From an uncultured Ruminococcus sp. (GTDB lineage Bacteria; Bacillota; Clostridia; Oscillospirales; Acutalibacteraceae), in the NCBI GenBank assembly GCA_951800855.1, contig CATOLC010000029.1:1-9684 (forward strand): a DNA stretch of 9,684 nt, given 5' to 3'. Position numbers and translations under genes: made by a program. The notes under the pieces were generated by a model. It searched no databases. It had not been told where the DNA came from and worked only from the letters and a program-made list of their open reading frames with translations. Numbering within the stretch: position 1 is the first letter of the stretch; each line of letters opens with the position of its first letter. This document shows, in pieces, positions 1-7,848 of this stretch.

Positions 1-1
1 G

Positions 2-1834
2 TTTTCACCAGTAGCATTTTGCAAAAATAAGTTGATTAAATATAAAGAAAATAAAGAGACTAATAAAAATAAAGTTTTGGATAAAACACCCGGGTTTATT
101 CAGGAAAATTTAGCTGTTAATAGACAAAATAGCAAGATTGATATATCAATAGACAGTTCAGAAAACAATTTTAAAAAATGTGCAGGAAAGTTAAAGCAAA
201 TAAAGGATTATAAATCTTCAGAAGATGTGGAAATTCCTAGTAGTGCATCTTCTTTTAATAAAAATGCTAAAGAGCCCGATGAAAATATCAATGAAGTAAA
301 TAAGGAAGGCAAAAAAGAAATCTCTCAAATAGTTAATAACAATGAAAAAACAGACGGATATGATTATCCTCTTTTAAGATTCTTAAATAAATCAGCTAAA
401 ACGAATGAAAAATTAACTAATCATGAACTTCAGAGTAATGGAAAAATGTTAGTAGATATTCTAAAGAGTTTCAATGTGGAAACTAATATAGTTGATTTCA
501 GCAGAGGCCCTGCTGTTACGAGATATGAACTCCAACCTGCATCTGGGGTGAAAATAAGTAAAATAACGAACTTAGCCGATGATATAGCACTTAATTTTGC
601 TGCATCGGGAGTAAGAATAGAAGCCCCAATTCCAGGAAAAGCTGCAGTTGGCGTTGAAATTCCCAATAAAGTAGTTAGTGTAGTAAATATGTATGAACTT
701 ATCTCCTCGGATGAATTCATAAATGCAAAAAGTAAGCTTACAGTTGTTTTAGGAAGAGATATATCAGGCAAAGTAGTCGTTGCGGATTTAGGAAAAATGC
801 CTCATATTTTGATTGCCGGCTCAACCGGTTCGGGAAAATCTGTATGTATAAACTCCTTTATTGTTAGTTTATTGTACAAAGCTTCGCCAGATGAAGTTAA
901 ACTTATAATGATTGACCCAAAAGTGGTTGAACTAGGAGTATATAATGGCATCCCCCATCTTTTGGTACCAGTTGTAACTGACCCTAAAAAGGCCAAAGGA
1001 GCTCTCAGTTGGTCCGTTGAGGAAATGCTCCGTAGATATAAAATTTTTGCCGAAAACAACGTAAGAGATATGCACTCTTATAATTCTTACGTCGAGAGGA
1101 ATAAGGGTCTTAAGGATAAAGACGGAAATGAACTTGTTAAAATGTATAGTATAATTATAATAATAGATGAGCTTTCTGACTTAATGATGGCTGCACCGAA
1201 TGAGATAGAAGACTATATATGCAGGCTTGCACAGATGGCAAGGGCTGCAGGGATGCATCTTGTAATAGCCACACAAAGGCCCTCTGTAGACGTTATAACC
1301 GGCATTATAAAGGCAAATATTCCCAGCAGGATTGCACTGGCTGTGTCATCTCAGGTGGATTCTAGAACAATCCTTGATATGAGCGGAGCAGAAAAACTCC
1401 TCGGCCGAGGAGATATGCTGTTTTCTCCGATAGGTTCCAATAAGCCACTACGTGTGCAGGGATGTTATGTTACTGATTCAGAAATAGAAAACATTATAAA
1501 TCATATAAAAATTGAAAAAGAGCTGGAATATGATAGTGAAATAATGGAAAAAATAGACAAAAATGCCGAAATGGATAAAAAAGATATGGAAGAAAAACAA
1601 GAAGAAACAGAAAAAGACCCTCTATTAAATAACGCCATAGAATGTGTAGTTACAAGCGGACAAGCTTCGGTATCTCTTTTGCAAAGAAAACTCGATATAG
1701 GATATCCTAGAGCAGGCAGACTTATTGATAAGCTAGAAAGGATGGGAATAATCGGTCCACATGAAGGTTCTAAGCCAAGACAGGTTCTTATAAATCAACA
1801 GCAATTTTTGGAATTAAAAACAAAAGATAATTAA
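2..1834 (+). CDS. ftsK: DNA translocase FtsK/SpoIIIE, 5'-truncated by window edge
   Basis: Septum-located, ATP-driven double-stranded DNA pump that clears chromosomal DNA from the closing division or sporulation septum. The frame is open from the first bases of the window (reading [10 protein letters not shown] before the TTG at 32), so that TTG is probably internal; the usual N-terminal four-helix membrane domain lies off the edge. Numbering from the TTG: a low-complexity N/K/E/S-rich linker to about residue 110, the alpha domain at about 115-235, then the RecA-like motor with Walker A GSTGSGKS (263-270), Walker B IIIIIDE (374-380) and the FtsK motif ATQRPSVD (423-430). The gamma winged-helix domain (about 539-597) normally reads oriented KOPS/SRS sites. 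Motor and gamma regions are full length with intact motifs, so the protein should be functional. FtsK and SpoIIIE cannot be told apart here. No clear terminator follows. Confidence 0.96.
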   Translation, partial: FSPVAFCKNKLIKYKENKETNKNKVLDKTPGFIQENLAVNRQNSKIDISIDSSENNFKKCAGKLKQIKDYKSSEDVEIPSSASSFNKNAKEPDENINEVNKEGKKEISQIVNNNEKTDGYDYPLLRFLNKSAKTNEKLTNHELQSNGKMLVDILKSFNVETNIVDFSRGPAVTRYELQPASGVKISKITNLADDIALNFAASGVRIEAPIPGKAAVGVEIPNKVVSVVNMYELISSDEFINAKSKLTVVLGRDISGKVVVADLGKMPHILIAGSTGSGKSVCINSFIVSLLYKASPDEVKLIMIDPKVVELGVYNGIPHLLVPVVTDPKKAKGALSWSVEEMLRRYKIFAENNVRDMHSYNSYVERNKGLKDKDGNELVKMYSIIIIIDELSDLMMAAPNEIEDYICRLAQMARAAGMHLVIATQRPSVDVITGIIKANIPSRIALAVSSQVDSRTILDMSGAEKLLGRGDMLFSPIGSNKPLRVQGCYVTDSEIENIINHIKIEKELEYDSEIMEKIDKNAEMDKKDMEEKQEETEKDPLLNNAIECVVTSGQASVSLLQRKLDIGYPRAGRLIDKLERMGIIGPHEGSKPRQVLINQQQFLELKTKDN

Positions 1835-1914
1835 CAATAAAATATACACTTAACTTTTAAACTATAAAATTTAATTTCTATATATATCAGAGTTTATAAT
1901 GTTTCTACCTAAGG

Positions 1915-1943
1915 TTGAATAAAAACTTTTTATAGTGTATAAT
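1915..1943 (+). promoter_or_regulatory. Sigma-A promoter of the trkA-trkA-murE-murF unit
   Basis: -35 TTGAAT (1915-1920), 17-base spacer, -10 TATAAT (1938-1943). It lies in the 198-base gap after ftsK, about 90 bases before the first trkA start, implying a leader of roughly 80 bases. Nothing else recognisable is in that gap: no clear terminator hairpin follows ftsK, so some read-through from ftsK is possible. Confidence 0.7.
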
Positions 1944-2032
1944 GAAAACGCTTAATTCCTAATTCAGGAAATAATCCCTATATATTTTTATATTTTATAA
2001 ACTTAAAAAGTAACTATAAAAGAGGTTCATAA

Positions 2033-2647
2033 ATGAATATTTTAGTTATTGGATGTGGAAAACTTGGAAGAAGACTTGCAGATAGCTTGTTTCGTTACGG
2101 ACATACTGTTTCTGTTATAGACCGTGATGCTGATTCTTTTAAAGATTTGGATGATGATTTCGACGGTCTAACTGTAACTGGAATTCCTATGGATATAGAA
2201 GTAATGAAAAGTGCAGGAGTGGAAAGCTGTGATGCTGTAGCTGCAGTCACTGAGGATGATAACTTAAACATAACAATTTCGCAGATTGTAAAGGAATTTT
2301 TCGGAATTAATAATGTAGTAACTAGAGTTATCGACCCATCAAGAGAGCAAGTCTTCAATGAATTCGGCTTAAAAACTGTATGCGAAACTAAGCTTTCTTG
2401 TGCTGCGATGCTTGCTGCACTTGAAGATAGCCCACGTGAAAAACAAGCAACCTTTGGTTCATCTACACTTTCGTTTTTTACTCGTGAAATAGAGGCTATT
2501 TTCATAGGGCGAAAGATAAATGAACTTCCCAACAGAGTAGGAGAAACAATTATAGGAACTCTTGATAAAAACGGGCATGTAAGTATAGATGATGAACAAG
2601 TTGTAAGCTCTAAAGATAAGGTGATATACACCAGGGTTGTTAACTAA
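2033..2647 (+). CDS. trkA: TrkA-type K+ channel gating subunit (RCK protein), copy 1
   Basis: Cytoplasmic regulatory subunit of a TrkH/KtrB-type potassium uptake channel; rings of RCK domains open the pore in response to NAD(H) or ATP. The 204 residues show one RCK_N Rossmann domain (about 1-125) with the glycine motif GCGKLG (7-12) and an acidic residue ending strand 2 (D30), as is typical of NAD-type binding. A short RCK_C (TrkA_C) domain follows (about 140-204); in other Firmicutes this domain type can bind c-di-AMP. The start is ATG with AGAGG seven bases upstream. It is the first gene after the promoter at 1915-1943 and lies 31 bases before a second, clearly different trkA. No channel gene is in the window, so the partner must be encoded elsewhere. 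The exact system (Trk, Ktr or Kim-type) is not determinable. Confidence 0.93.
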   Translation: MNILVIGCGKLGRRLADSLFRYGHTVSVIDRDADSFKDLDDDFDGLTVTGIPMDIEVMKSAGVESCDAVAAVTEDDNLNITISQIVKEFFGINNVVTRVIDPSREQVFNEFGLKTVCETKLSCAAMLAALEDSPREKQATFGSSTLSFFTREIEAIFIGRKINELPNRVGETIIGTLDKNGHVSIDDEQVVSSKDKVIYTRVVN

Positions 2648-2678
2648 TTTGTCACAATTTTAAAAAAGGATTGATATT

Positions 2679-3347
2679 ATGAAGGTAGTTATAATGGGAG
2701 GAGGCAAATTAGGATATTATCTGTCTCAGAACTTACTGGACAAGGGGTACAAGGTGTCTCTTATTGAAAAGGACAAATCCAGGTGCACAAAACTTGCAAA
2801 TGAACTGGGTATAGAAGTAACATGTGGCGACGGAACAGAAATAAAACCACTTACTGATGCTGATATTTTTAAAGCAGATTGTTTTATTGCCGTAACAGGA
2901 AGAGACCAGGACAATTTAGTGGCTTCTCAGCTCGTTAAGAAAAGATTTATGGTAGGAAAAGTTATAGCAAGAGCAAATAATCCAAGAAACCTTGAAGCCA
3001 TAAAGGAATTAGGAGTAGATGATGTAGTTAGCAGTACGGAAATAATCACAAGTATGATTGAACAAGAAATAGACAGCACGGAGCTCCAACTTTTAGTAAG
3101 CCTGAATAAGGGCAAAGCTTCAATCTGTTCTATGACTTTACCACTTAACTCCTATTTAGAAGGAAAAGCAATAAAAACAATAAATATGCCGGAATCTTCA
3201 CTCATTGTTTCAATTTTGCGTAATGAAAAACTGATAATCCCACAAGGAGACACTGTGCTTTTCAGTGGTGACAATGTTGTTGCGATATGTAATTCTTCTG
3301 CACAAAATAAAATAAAGGAAATATTTTTGAAAGTACGTGAAGACTAA
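2679..3347 (+). CDS. trkA: TrkA-type K+ channel gating subunit (RCK protein), copy 2
   Basis: Second RCK gating protein, 222 residues. The Rossmann domain carries GGGKLG (7-12), an acidic strand-2 end (E30) and GDGTE (50-54). The C-terminal RCK_C domain (about 138-215) includes the usual IPQGDTVLFSGD stretch (186-197), which the first copy lacks in that form. The start is ATG with AAAGGA eight bases upstream. The two copies share fold and motif layout but differ along most of their length, so this is an old duplication or a hetero-oligomeric pair rather than a recent tandem copy. Two RCK chains would suit a channel gated by a mixed ring, but that is inference. The 41 bases before murE hold no terminator, so it is probably co-transcribed with the cell-wall genes downstream. 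Confidence 0.93.
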   Translation: MKVVIMGGGKLGYYLSQNLLDKGYKVSLIEKDKSRCTKLANELGIEVTCGDGTEIKPLTDADIFKADCFIAVTGRDQDNLVASQLVKKRFMVGKVIARANNPRNLEAIKELGVDDVVSSTEIITSMIEQEIDSTELQLLVSLNKGKASICSMTLPLNSYLEGKAIKTINMPESSLIVSILRNEKLIIPQGDTVLFSGDNVVAICNSSAQNKIKEIFLKVRED

Positions 3348-3388
3348 TAAAAAATCATATTTAGAAATCAGAAAAAACCTAAAGGCAG

Positions 3389-4852
3389 ATGATTTATTTG
3401 AAACTTAGCGAAATAATTAATAATTTAAAAATAATAGAAAAGAAAATTTCTCCCGAAGTTCAAATATCGGACTTAGTTTATGATTCAAGGGAAGTAATGC
3501 CAGGGAGTGCTTTTGTATGTCTGGTAGGAGCAGAATTTGACGGTCATAATTTTATTGAAGATGCAATAAAAAGAGGAGCAAACACAATAATTGTACAAAA
3601 AAAATGCGATTTCCCTGGGATTAACGTTATTCTTGTTGAAGATACACGGGAAGCTTTGGCGGTAATGTCAAAAAATTTCTTTAAAGACCCCAGCTCGAAT
3701 CTGATTACAATCGGAATAACAGGTACCAAAGGGAAAACTACAACTGCTTGCATGATAAAATCTATATTGGAATTTTCCGGACAAAAAGCTGGAATGCTCG
3801 GGACATTGGGAGCATTCATCGGGGAGCGTGTTATTGAACTGAAAAACACCACTCCGGAGTCTTACGATATTCATAAATACTTAAGGCTTATGGTATATAG
3901 TGGTTGCAAATATGCAATTTTGGAAGCATCTTCTATTGGACTCAGGGACCATAGATTATACGGTTTTAACTTTGATTACGGTATATTTACAAATTTATCC
4001 AGCGATCATATTGGCGGTAAAGAACACAAAGACATGGAAGAATATATACACTGCAAAAGTAAACTATTTAAAAAATGCAATGTTGGTTTTGTGAACTATG
4101 ACGACGCAAATACAAGCAAAATAATAGACAATCATACATGTAAAATAAAAACATTTGGATTTTCCAATAAATCCCAAATTTGGGGTGAAAATATAGAGCT
4201 TCTGTCGGGCAGTGACTATTTAGGGTGCAAATTTAAGGTTCATGGGGAAATAAATCTTGAGGTTAAAATATCAGTTCCCGGAAAATTTAATGCATACAAC
4301 GCTTTAGCAGCGATTTCTGTTTGTAATTATATAGGAATCAAAGACGAACAAATTAAAGAGGGATTAGCTTTAGCAAAAATAAAAGGCAGACTAGAAATTA
4401 TAAAAACTTCTGAAAAATATACTCTTATTATAGACTATGCTCATAATGCCTCAGGAATGGAAAACACCTTGAAAACCTTGAGGGAATATAAACCTAAAAG
4501 ACTAATAACAATGTTTGGCGGAGGAGGAAACCGACCGAAAATAAGAAGGTATGAAATGGGAGAAATCTCTGGTAAATTTTCGGACCTTTCAGTAATTACA
4601 GAAGATAACTCCAGAAATGAAGATGTAATGGATATAATATCTGATATAAAAGTGGGATTAAGAAAAACATCTGGAAAGTATATAGTAATTCCAAATAGAA
4701 AAGATGCTATTAGATACTGCATAGAAAACGCAAAAGAAGGGGACATCATAGTTTTAGCTGGAAAAGGGCATGAAACATATCAGGAAACTAAAGGAATTAA
4801 ATCCCCATTTGACGAGCGTCAAATAGTTAATGAAATATTAAGTAATATGTAA
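3389..4852 (+). CDS. murE: UDP-MurNAc-tripeptide synthetase MurE
   Basis: Cytoplasmic Mur ligase that adds the third peptide residue to UDP-MurNAc-L-Ala-D-Glu, using ATP. Its 487 residues have the three Mur-ligase domains: N-terminal UDP-binding (about 20-100, with YDSREV at 31-36), central ATPase with TGTKGKTT (111-118), NTTPE (153-157), EASS (179-182) and the expected carbamylated lysine (about K223), and the C-terminal domain (about 335-487) with DYAHN (349-353) and GKGHE (468-472). The specificity loop reads DNSR (406-409). meso-DAP enzymes typically have DNPR, and the arginine that contacts the DAP carboxylate is kept, so meso-DAP is the likely substrate; the Pro-to-Ser change leaves some doubt. 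Start choice: ATG at 3389 has AAAGG only three bases upstream, while an in-frame TTG at 3398 would give the family-like N-terminus M-K-L-S-E with a 12-base spacing. Either is possible. Confidence 0.95.
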   Translation: MIYLKLSEIINNLKIIEKKISPEVQISDLVYDSREVMPGSAFVCLVGAEFDGHNFIEDAIKRGANTIIVQKKCDFPGINVILVEDTREALAVMSKNFFKDPSSNLITIGITGTKGKTTTACMIKSILEFSGQKAGMLGTLGAFIGERVIELKNTTPESYDIHKYLRLMVYSGCKYAILEASSIGLRDHRLYGFNFDYGIFTNLSSDHIGGKEHKDMEEYIHCKSKLFKKCNVGFVNYDDANTSKIIDNHTCKIKTFGFSNKSQIWGENIELLSGSDYLGCKFKVHGEINLEVKISVPGKFNAYNALAAISVCNYIGIKDEQIKEGLALAKIKGRLEIIKTSEKYTLIIDYAHNASGMENTLKTLREYKPKRLITMFGGGGNRPKIRRYEMGEISGKFSDLSVITEDNSRNEDVMDIISDIKVGLRKTSGKYIVIPNRKDAIRYCIENAKEGDIIVLAGKGHETYQETKGIKSPFDERQIVNEILSNM

Positions 4853-4870
4853 AATCTGGAAAGGAGCACT

Positions 4871-6247
4871 ATGGAGAATACAAGTATTTATGAGATATCA
4901 AAATGGTGTGATGGCAAAATTTTAAGAGAAGGTGAAAGAAATAGCATAACTTCTGTAAGCATAGATAGCAGAAAGATAAAAGAAGGAGATCTCTTTGTTC
5001 CTCTTATGGGAGAAAATGTTGACGGGCATTCTTTTATAAGCAGTGCTTTTGAAAAGGGCGCAGTAGCTTCTCTAATTGATAAAAATTGCGATATTCCGGA
5101 TGGTAGCGGAACTGTGATACAAGTAGAAAATACTATGGAAGCATTGCAGAAAATAGCACAAAATTACAAAAAAACTTTCGATATACCTGTGATAGGCGTC
5201 ACCGGAAGCGTAGGAAAGACGACCACTAAAGAAATGATAGCATCTGTTTTATCTGCTGAAGTGGATGTTCTAAAAACGCAAGGAAATTACAATGGGCAAA
5301 TCGGTCTTCCACTAACCTTGCTGGAAATAGAAGCACATCATGAGGCTATGGTGGTAGAAATGGGGATAAGCAAGTTCGGTGAGATGGAAAAATTATCCGA
5401 AATTGTAGAGCCAGATATAGGAGTTATAACTAATATAGGTATATCTCATATAGAAAATCTTAAAACTCAAGAAAATATACGGGAAGAAAAGTTAAAAATC
5501 TTAAAAAATTACAATGGAAAATATTTTTTAAATGGAGATAGTCCGTTTTTAGCACAATTGGGTAAAACTAGACTTAATGACGTAGTGTATTTTGGTTTAA
5601 ATGGTGCTTACCAATATAGAGCAGAAGATATTTTGTCCTATCAAAATACTACTGAATTTACTCTTATCACGCCCGATTTTAAAGAAAGCCTAGTAATTCC
5701 ATGTCTAGGGATACATAATGTCTATAATGCACTTGCTGCCATATCAATAGCTCTGGAAATAGGAATGTATTTCGATGACATTAAAACGGGACTTTTAAAT
5801 TATAAGGGAGTTTCCATGAGACAAGAGATTTCTGAAATAAATGGCATAAATATAATAGACGATTCTTATAACGCAAGCCCTGATTCTGTAAAAAGTGCAT
5901 TAGCTGTGCTAAGAGCTCTTAAGTCTGAAGGACGCAATATAGCCGTTATAGCTGATATGTTGGAGCTTGGCGATAACACAGAAAAAATCCATTATGATTT
6001 AGGAAAATACATTGCCCTGGAAGGAATAAACATACTAGTAACAGTTGGAAATCTTTCAAAATTTATCCATCAAGGAGCTAATGACTCATCACTTCCTATT
6101 AAAACCATGCATTTTAGTAATAATGAAGAAGCAGGTAGATGCATCTATGGTTTTCTTGAGACAGGGGATAAAGTTCTATTTAAAGGTTCAAGAGGCATGC
6201 ATGTTGACGAAATAGTATCAGCCGTCAAAAAAAATCTTTCGAATTAA
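4871..6247 (+). CDS. murF: UDP-MurNAc-tripeptide--D-Ala-D-Ala ligase MurF
   Basis: Finishes the cytoplasmic UDP-MurNAc-pentapeptide by ATP-dependent addition of D-Ala-D-Ala, the step directly after MurE. The 458 residues match the usual MurF length. Visible motifs are IDSRKIKEGDLF in the N-terminal domain (31-42), the ATP loop TGSVGKTTTKEM (111-122), NYNGQIGLPLTLL (139-151), VEMG (172-175), NIGISHIE (198-205), DDSYNASPDS (340-349) and DMLELG (372-377). The start is ATG preceded by an excellent AAAGGAG, 19 bases after the murE stop, so it is translated from the same message as murE. It is the last gene of the unit: a convergent gene begins its 3' end only 33 bases on. mraY and murD, often next in dcw clusters, are absent, so the cluster is dispersed in this organism. 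Confidence 0.96.
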   Translation: MENTSIYEISKWCDGKILREGERNSITSVSIDSRKIKEGDLFVPLMGENVDGHSFISSAFEKGAVASLIDKNCDIPDGSGTVIQVENTMEALQKIAQNYKKTFDIPVIGVTGSVGKTTTKEMIASVLSAEVDVLKTQGNYNGQIGLPLTLLEIEAHHEAMVVEMGISKFGEMEKLSEIVEPDIGVITNIGISHIENLKTQENIREEKLKILKNYNGKYFLNGDSPFLAQLGKTRLNDVVYFGLNGAYQYRAEDILSYQNTTEFTLITPDFKESLVIPCLGIHNVYNALAAISIALEIGMYFDDIKTGLLNYKGVSMRQEISEINGINIIDDSYNASPDSVKSALAVLRALKSEGRNIAVIADMLELGDNTEKIHYDLGKYIALEGINILVTVGNLSKFIHQGANDSSLPIKTMHFSNNEEAGRCIYGFLETGDKVLFKGSRGMHVDEIVSAVKKNLSN

Positions 6248-6256
6248 AACATTTAT

Positions 6257-6283
6257 TAAAGGAAAATAGTTAAATAACCTTTA
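6257..6283. terminator. Weak hairpin between convergent murF and AAA+ gene ends
   Basis: TAAAGG (6257-6262) can pair with CCTTTA (6278-6283) across the 33-base gap between the two converging genes, overlapping the stop codon of the minus-strand gene. The stem is only 6 bp and AT-rich, without a proper T-run. It is the only terminator-like element between the two units. Confidence 0.25.
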
Positions 6284-7597
6284 TATAATCTCCTTTATGA
6301 AATATACATCTTTATCTTCCTCTGAGTATCTAATTGATAGCTTAACATCCTTGTTGTAGTCCTTACCTAAATCTGTGGAAAGCAGGCTGTAAATTTTGTC
6401 CTCAAGTTTGTATTTGGCTCTGCCTTGCATAACTTTATCATTGAATATATATTCGGCCATCATTTCAATGTCTTTTTTATCAAATTTAATGCTGTTCAAC
6501 TTAAATATTCCGTTTTTGTCAACTAAGACTTTAGTTATATCATCAATCATATCATTTACTATCGATAAACATGCTTCTTTTGGCAAATAGTCAAACTCAA
6601 TTATACTAAGTCTTTGGACTCCTCCACCCTGAAGCCCGCCAATCCCGAAGTTTTTCTCGAGCTCCTCACGAGTTTCATTAGTGGTTATCAAAAATAATGT
6701 TCTGCTACAATCCACTTCTTTATTCATGAACCGGTATTTTCCAGTTGATGCAATAGAGCGAAGAATTTCATCAGCACTCTTGTCCTCGCCCGAACCAAGC
6801 TGACCGGTGGGAATTGCTATCCCATTTACGTTCATTGTCGAACCTGGTTTAGCACTTTTTTGTTTCATTTTATCGTATTCGTCAATTATAACAACTGAAT
6901 CATACCATCTTAACAGATGCTTAAGCATTGGCGATTCTTCATCCTTTGCAACAATCCCATCACTGCCCGTAAATATGTTTTTTGTTCGCTCTTCCCCTAC
7001 ATCTTTCGCTATAATAGTTTTAAATAACTGGGACCCGAGTTCTGATTCACCTGTGATGCTTTCGCTGTGGCAGAAAATTGCAGTTTTTTCCGGGTGCTTT
7101 AAAAAAGCGTCTGCAATCGCATAACACATCTTTGTTTTCCCCGTTCCAGAAGGACCAATCAAATAAATTATATTCCCGCGGATTTCTTTAGTATCGGTAT
7201 TGCCACGTTTTATATTGTCAATTCTCGCAATAGTCCCGCTTAGCACATCAAAAAGCTGTTTTTTCGCTTTTGTTTGCCCATGAACCTTGACGGTAGATTT
7301 ATTTTCTATTATTTTTTCTAAATCATTCACAATTTTTTGCGAGCTTTTAAATCCCTTACACTTATTGTCTTTATAAGTCCGAACTATATTTTTAAAACCA
7401 GAAGATATCATATGATAAATATTGTAGCAAATATTAGGAGCTACGCCTGCAATCGTGGAACCTATCGCCCCAGCTAATATCTGGTCAGAGCTTATATTCA
7501 ATGCAAATGCTTTATTGCTTGGAATGCTTGAAACTAATATGCCCGATGACAACACATACGATAAAATTTTAACACGTACCTTTGCTTTTGACACCAT
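6281..7597 (-). CDS. Membrane-associated or exported Clp/HSP100-like AAA+ ATPase
   Basis: 438 residues from ATG 7597. This start has AAAGAGG seven bases upstream and lies just after a consensus promoter; the longer reading from ATG 7678 would begin upstream of that promoter and lacks a good ribosome site. The AAA+ module (about 100-400) resembles the Clp/HSP100 clade: Walker A GPSGTGKT (148-155), Walker B VVIIDE (235-240), sensor 1 TTNE (305-308), a likely arginine finger R329 in GVQRL, and sensor 2 GRAK (392-395). The N-terminus is unusual: basic residues 1-10, an apolar segment (11-26), a signal-peptidase-like A-F-A site (30-32), a second apolar Gly/Ala-rich stretch (40-64), then many lysines (69-88). 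This could be a cleaved export signal, or a two-helix membrane hairpin with a cytoplasmic ATPase; the basic flank favours the second. No protease domain, ClpP-binding loop or zinc finger was seen. Specific function unknown. Confidence 0.85.
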   Translation of the reverse strand: MVSKAKVRVKILSYVLSSGILVSSIPSNKAFALNISSDQILAGAIGSTIAGVAPNICYNIYHMISSGFKNIVRTYKDNKCKGFKSSQKIVNDLEKIIENKSTVKVHGQTKAKKQLFDVLSGTIARIDNIKRGNTDTKEIRGNIIYLIGPSGTGKTKMCYAIADAFLKHPEKTAIFCHSESITGESELGSQLFKTIIAKDVGEERTKNIFTGSDGIVAKDEESPMLKHLLRWYDSVVIIDEYDKMKQKSAKPGSTMNVNGIAIPTGQLGSGEDKSADEILRSIASTGKYRFMNKEVDCSRTLFLITTNETREELEKNFGIGGLQGGGVQRLSIIEFDYLPKEACLSIVNDMIDDITKVLVDKNGIFKLNSIKFDKKDIEMMAEYIFNDKVMQGRAKYKLEDKIYSLLSTDLGKDYNKDVKLSIRYSEEDKDVYFIKEII

Positions 7598-7604
7598 AAA
7601 AATA

Positions 7605-7611
7605 CCTCTTT
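7605..7611 (-). promoter_or_regulatory. Ribosome binding site fixing the AAA+ start at 7597
   Basis: Minus-strand AAAGAGG, seven bases before the ATG at 7597. No comparable site precedes the upstream in-frame ATG at 7678. Confidence 0.8.
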
Positions 7612-7634
7612 CATAAAAAAACTTTTTTAATAAG

Positions 7635-7663
7635 ATTATAATGATATGCTTAAGTCTTGTCAA
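7635..7663 (-). promoter_or_regulatory. Perfect-consensus sigma-A promoter of the AAA+ gene
   Basis: On the minus strand: TTGACA (7663-7658), 17-base spacer, TATAAT (7640-7635). Transcription should start near 7628, giving a leader of about 30 bases and placing the start codon at 7597. The match suggests strong, largely constitutive expression unless a repressor acts; no operator-like inverted repeat was noticed over it. Confidence 0.85.
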
Positions 7664-7678
7664 CATCCTTTTACCCAT

Positions 7679-7848
7679 ATGTTTAACCCGATTCGCTCAT
7701 AAGACCTAATCTGTTTCTAAATCTTTAGACATAATTTTTTATTCTCTTTTCTTTTTTTCTTCTGTCATCTTTTACCTTCTACCCTTTTTAGAACTACCCT
7801 AGATAGAAAAATTAATTCTTATAATATGCGGTCTAGCTCTATTAAGCC
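7679..7848. other. Spacer between HIT and AAA+ genes with purine-rich minus strand
   Basis: Apart from the AAA+ promoter just downstream, no clear terminator or RNA gene is seen. The minus strand is purine-rich around 7739-7800. It holds a 9-codon reading frame (ATG 7768 to TAA 7739) with GAAGG six bases upstream, followed in the same frame by an 8-codon frame from ATG 7732. These may be chance, leader peptides or remnants of a decayed gene. Confidence 0.3.

Noticed and set aside
32..34. TTG as the true start of ftsK
   Set aside because: The frame is open to the left edge, no ribosome site precedes it, and the family has a large N-terminal membrane domain that must lie upstream.
1835..1914. 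Terminator after ftsK
   Set aside because: The sequence is AT-rich with no stable stem followed by a T-run.
2095..2631. Long minus-strand reading frame (178 codons) opposite the first trkA gene
   Set aside because: It is a mirror of a well-supported gene, has Ser/Leu/Thr-rich random composition, and no ribosome site or family resemblance.
3544..3874. Minus-strand frames opposite murE, and similar frames opposite ftsK, trkA2, murE 3' end and the AAA+ gene
   Set aside because: All overlap strongly supported genes and show no family motifs or initiation signals.
6281..7597. Assignment of the AAA+ protein as ClpB, ClpX or a torsin orthologue
   Set aside because: It has a single ATPase module, no ClpX zinc finger, no second ATPase domain and no ClpP-binding loop seen; torsin resemblance is only in overall layout.
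7598..7678. 27 extra N-terminal codons on the AAA+ gene from ATG 7678
   Set aside because: They overlap the perfect-consensus promoter and lack a ribosome site, while ATG 7597 has AAAGAGG at ideal spacing.
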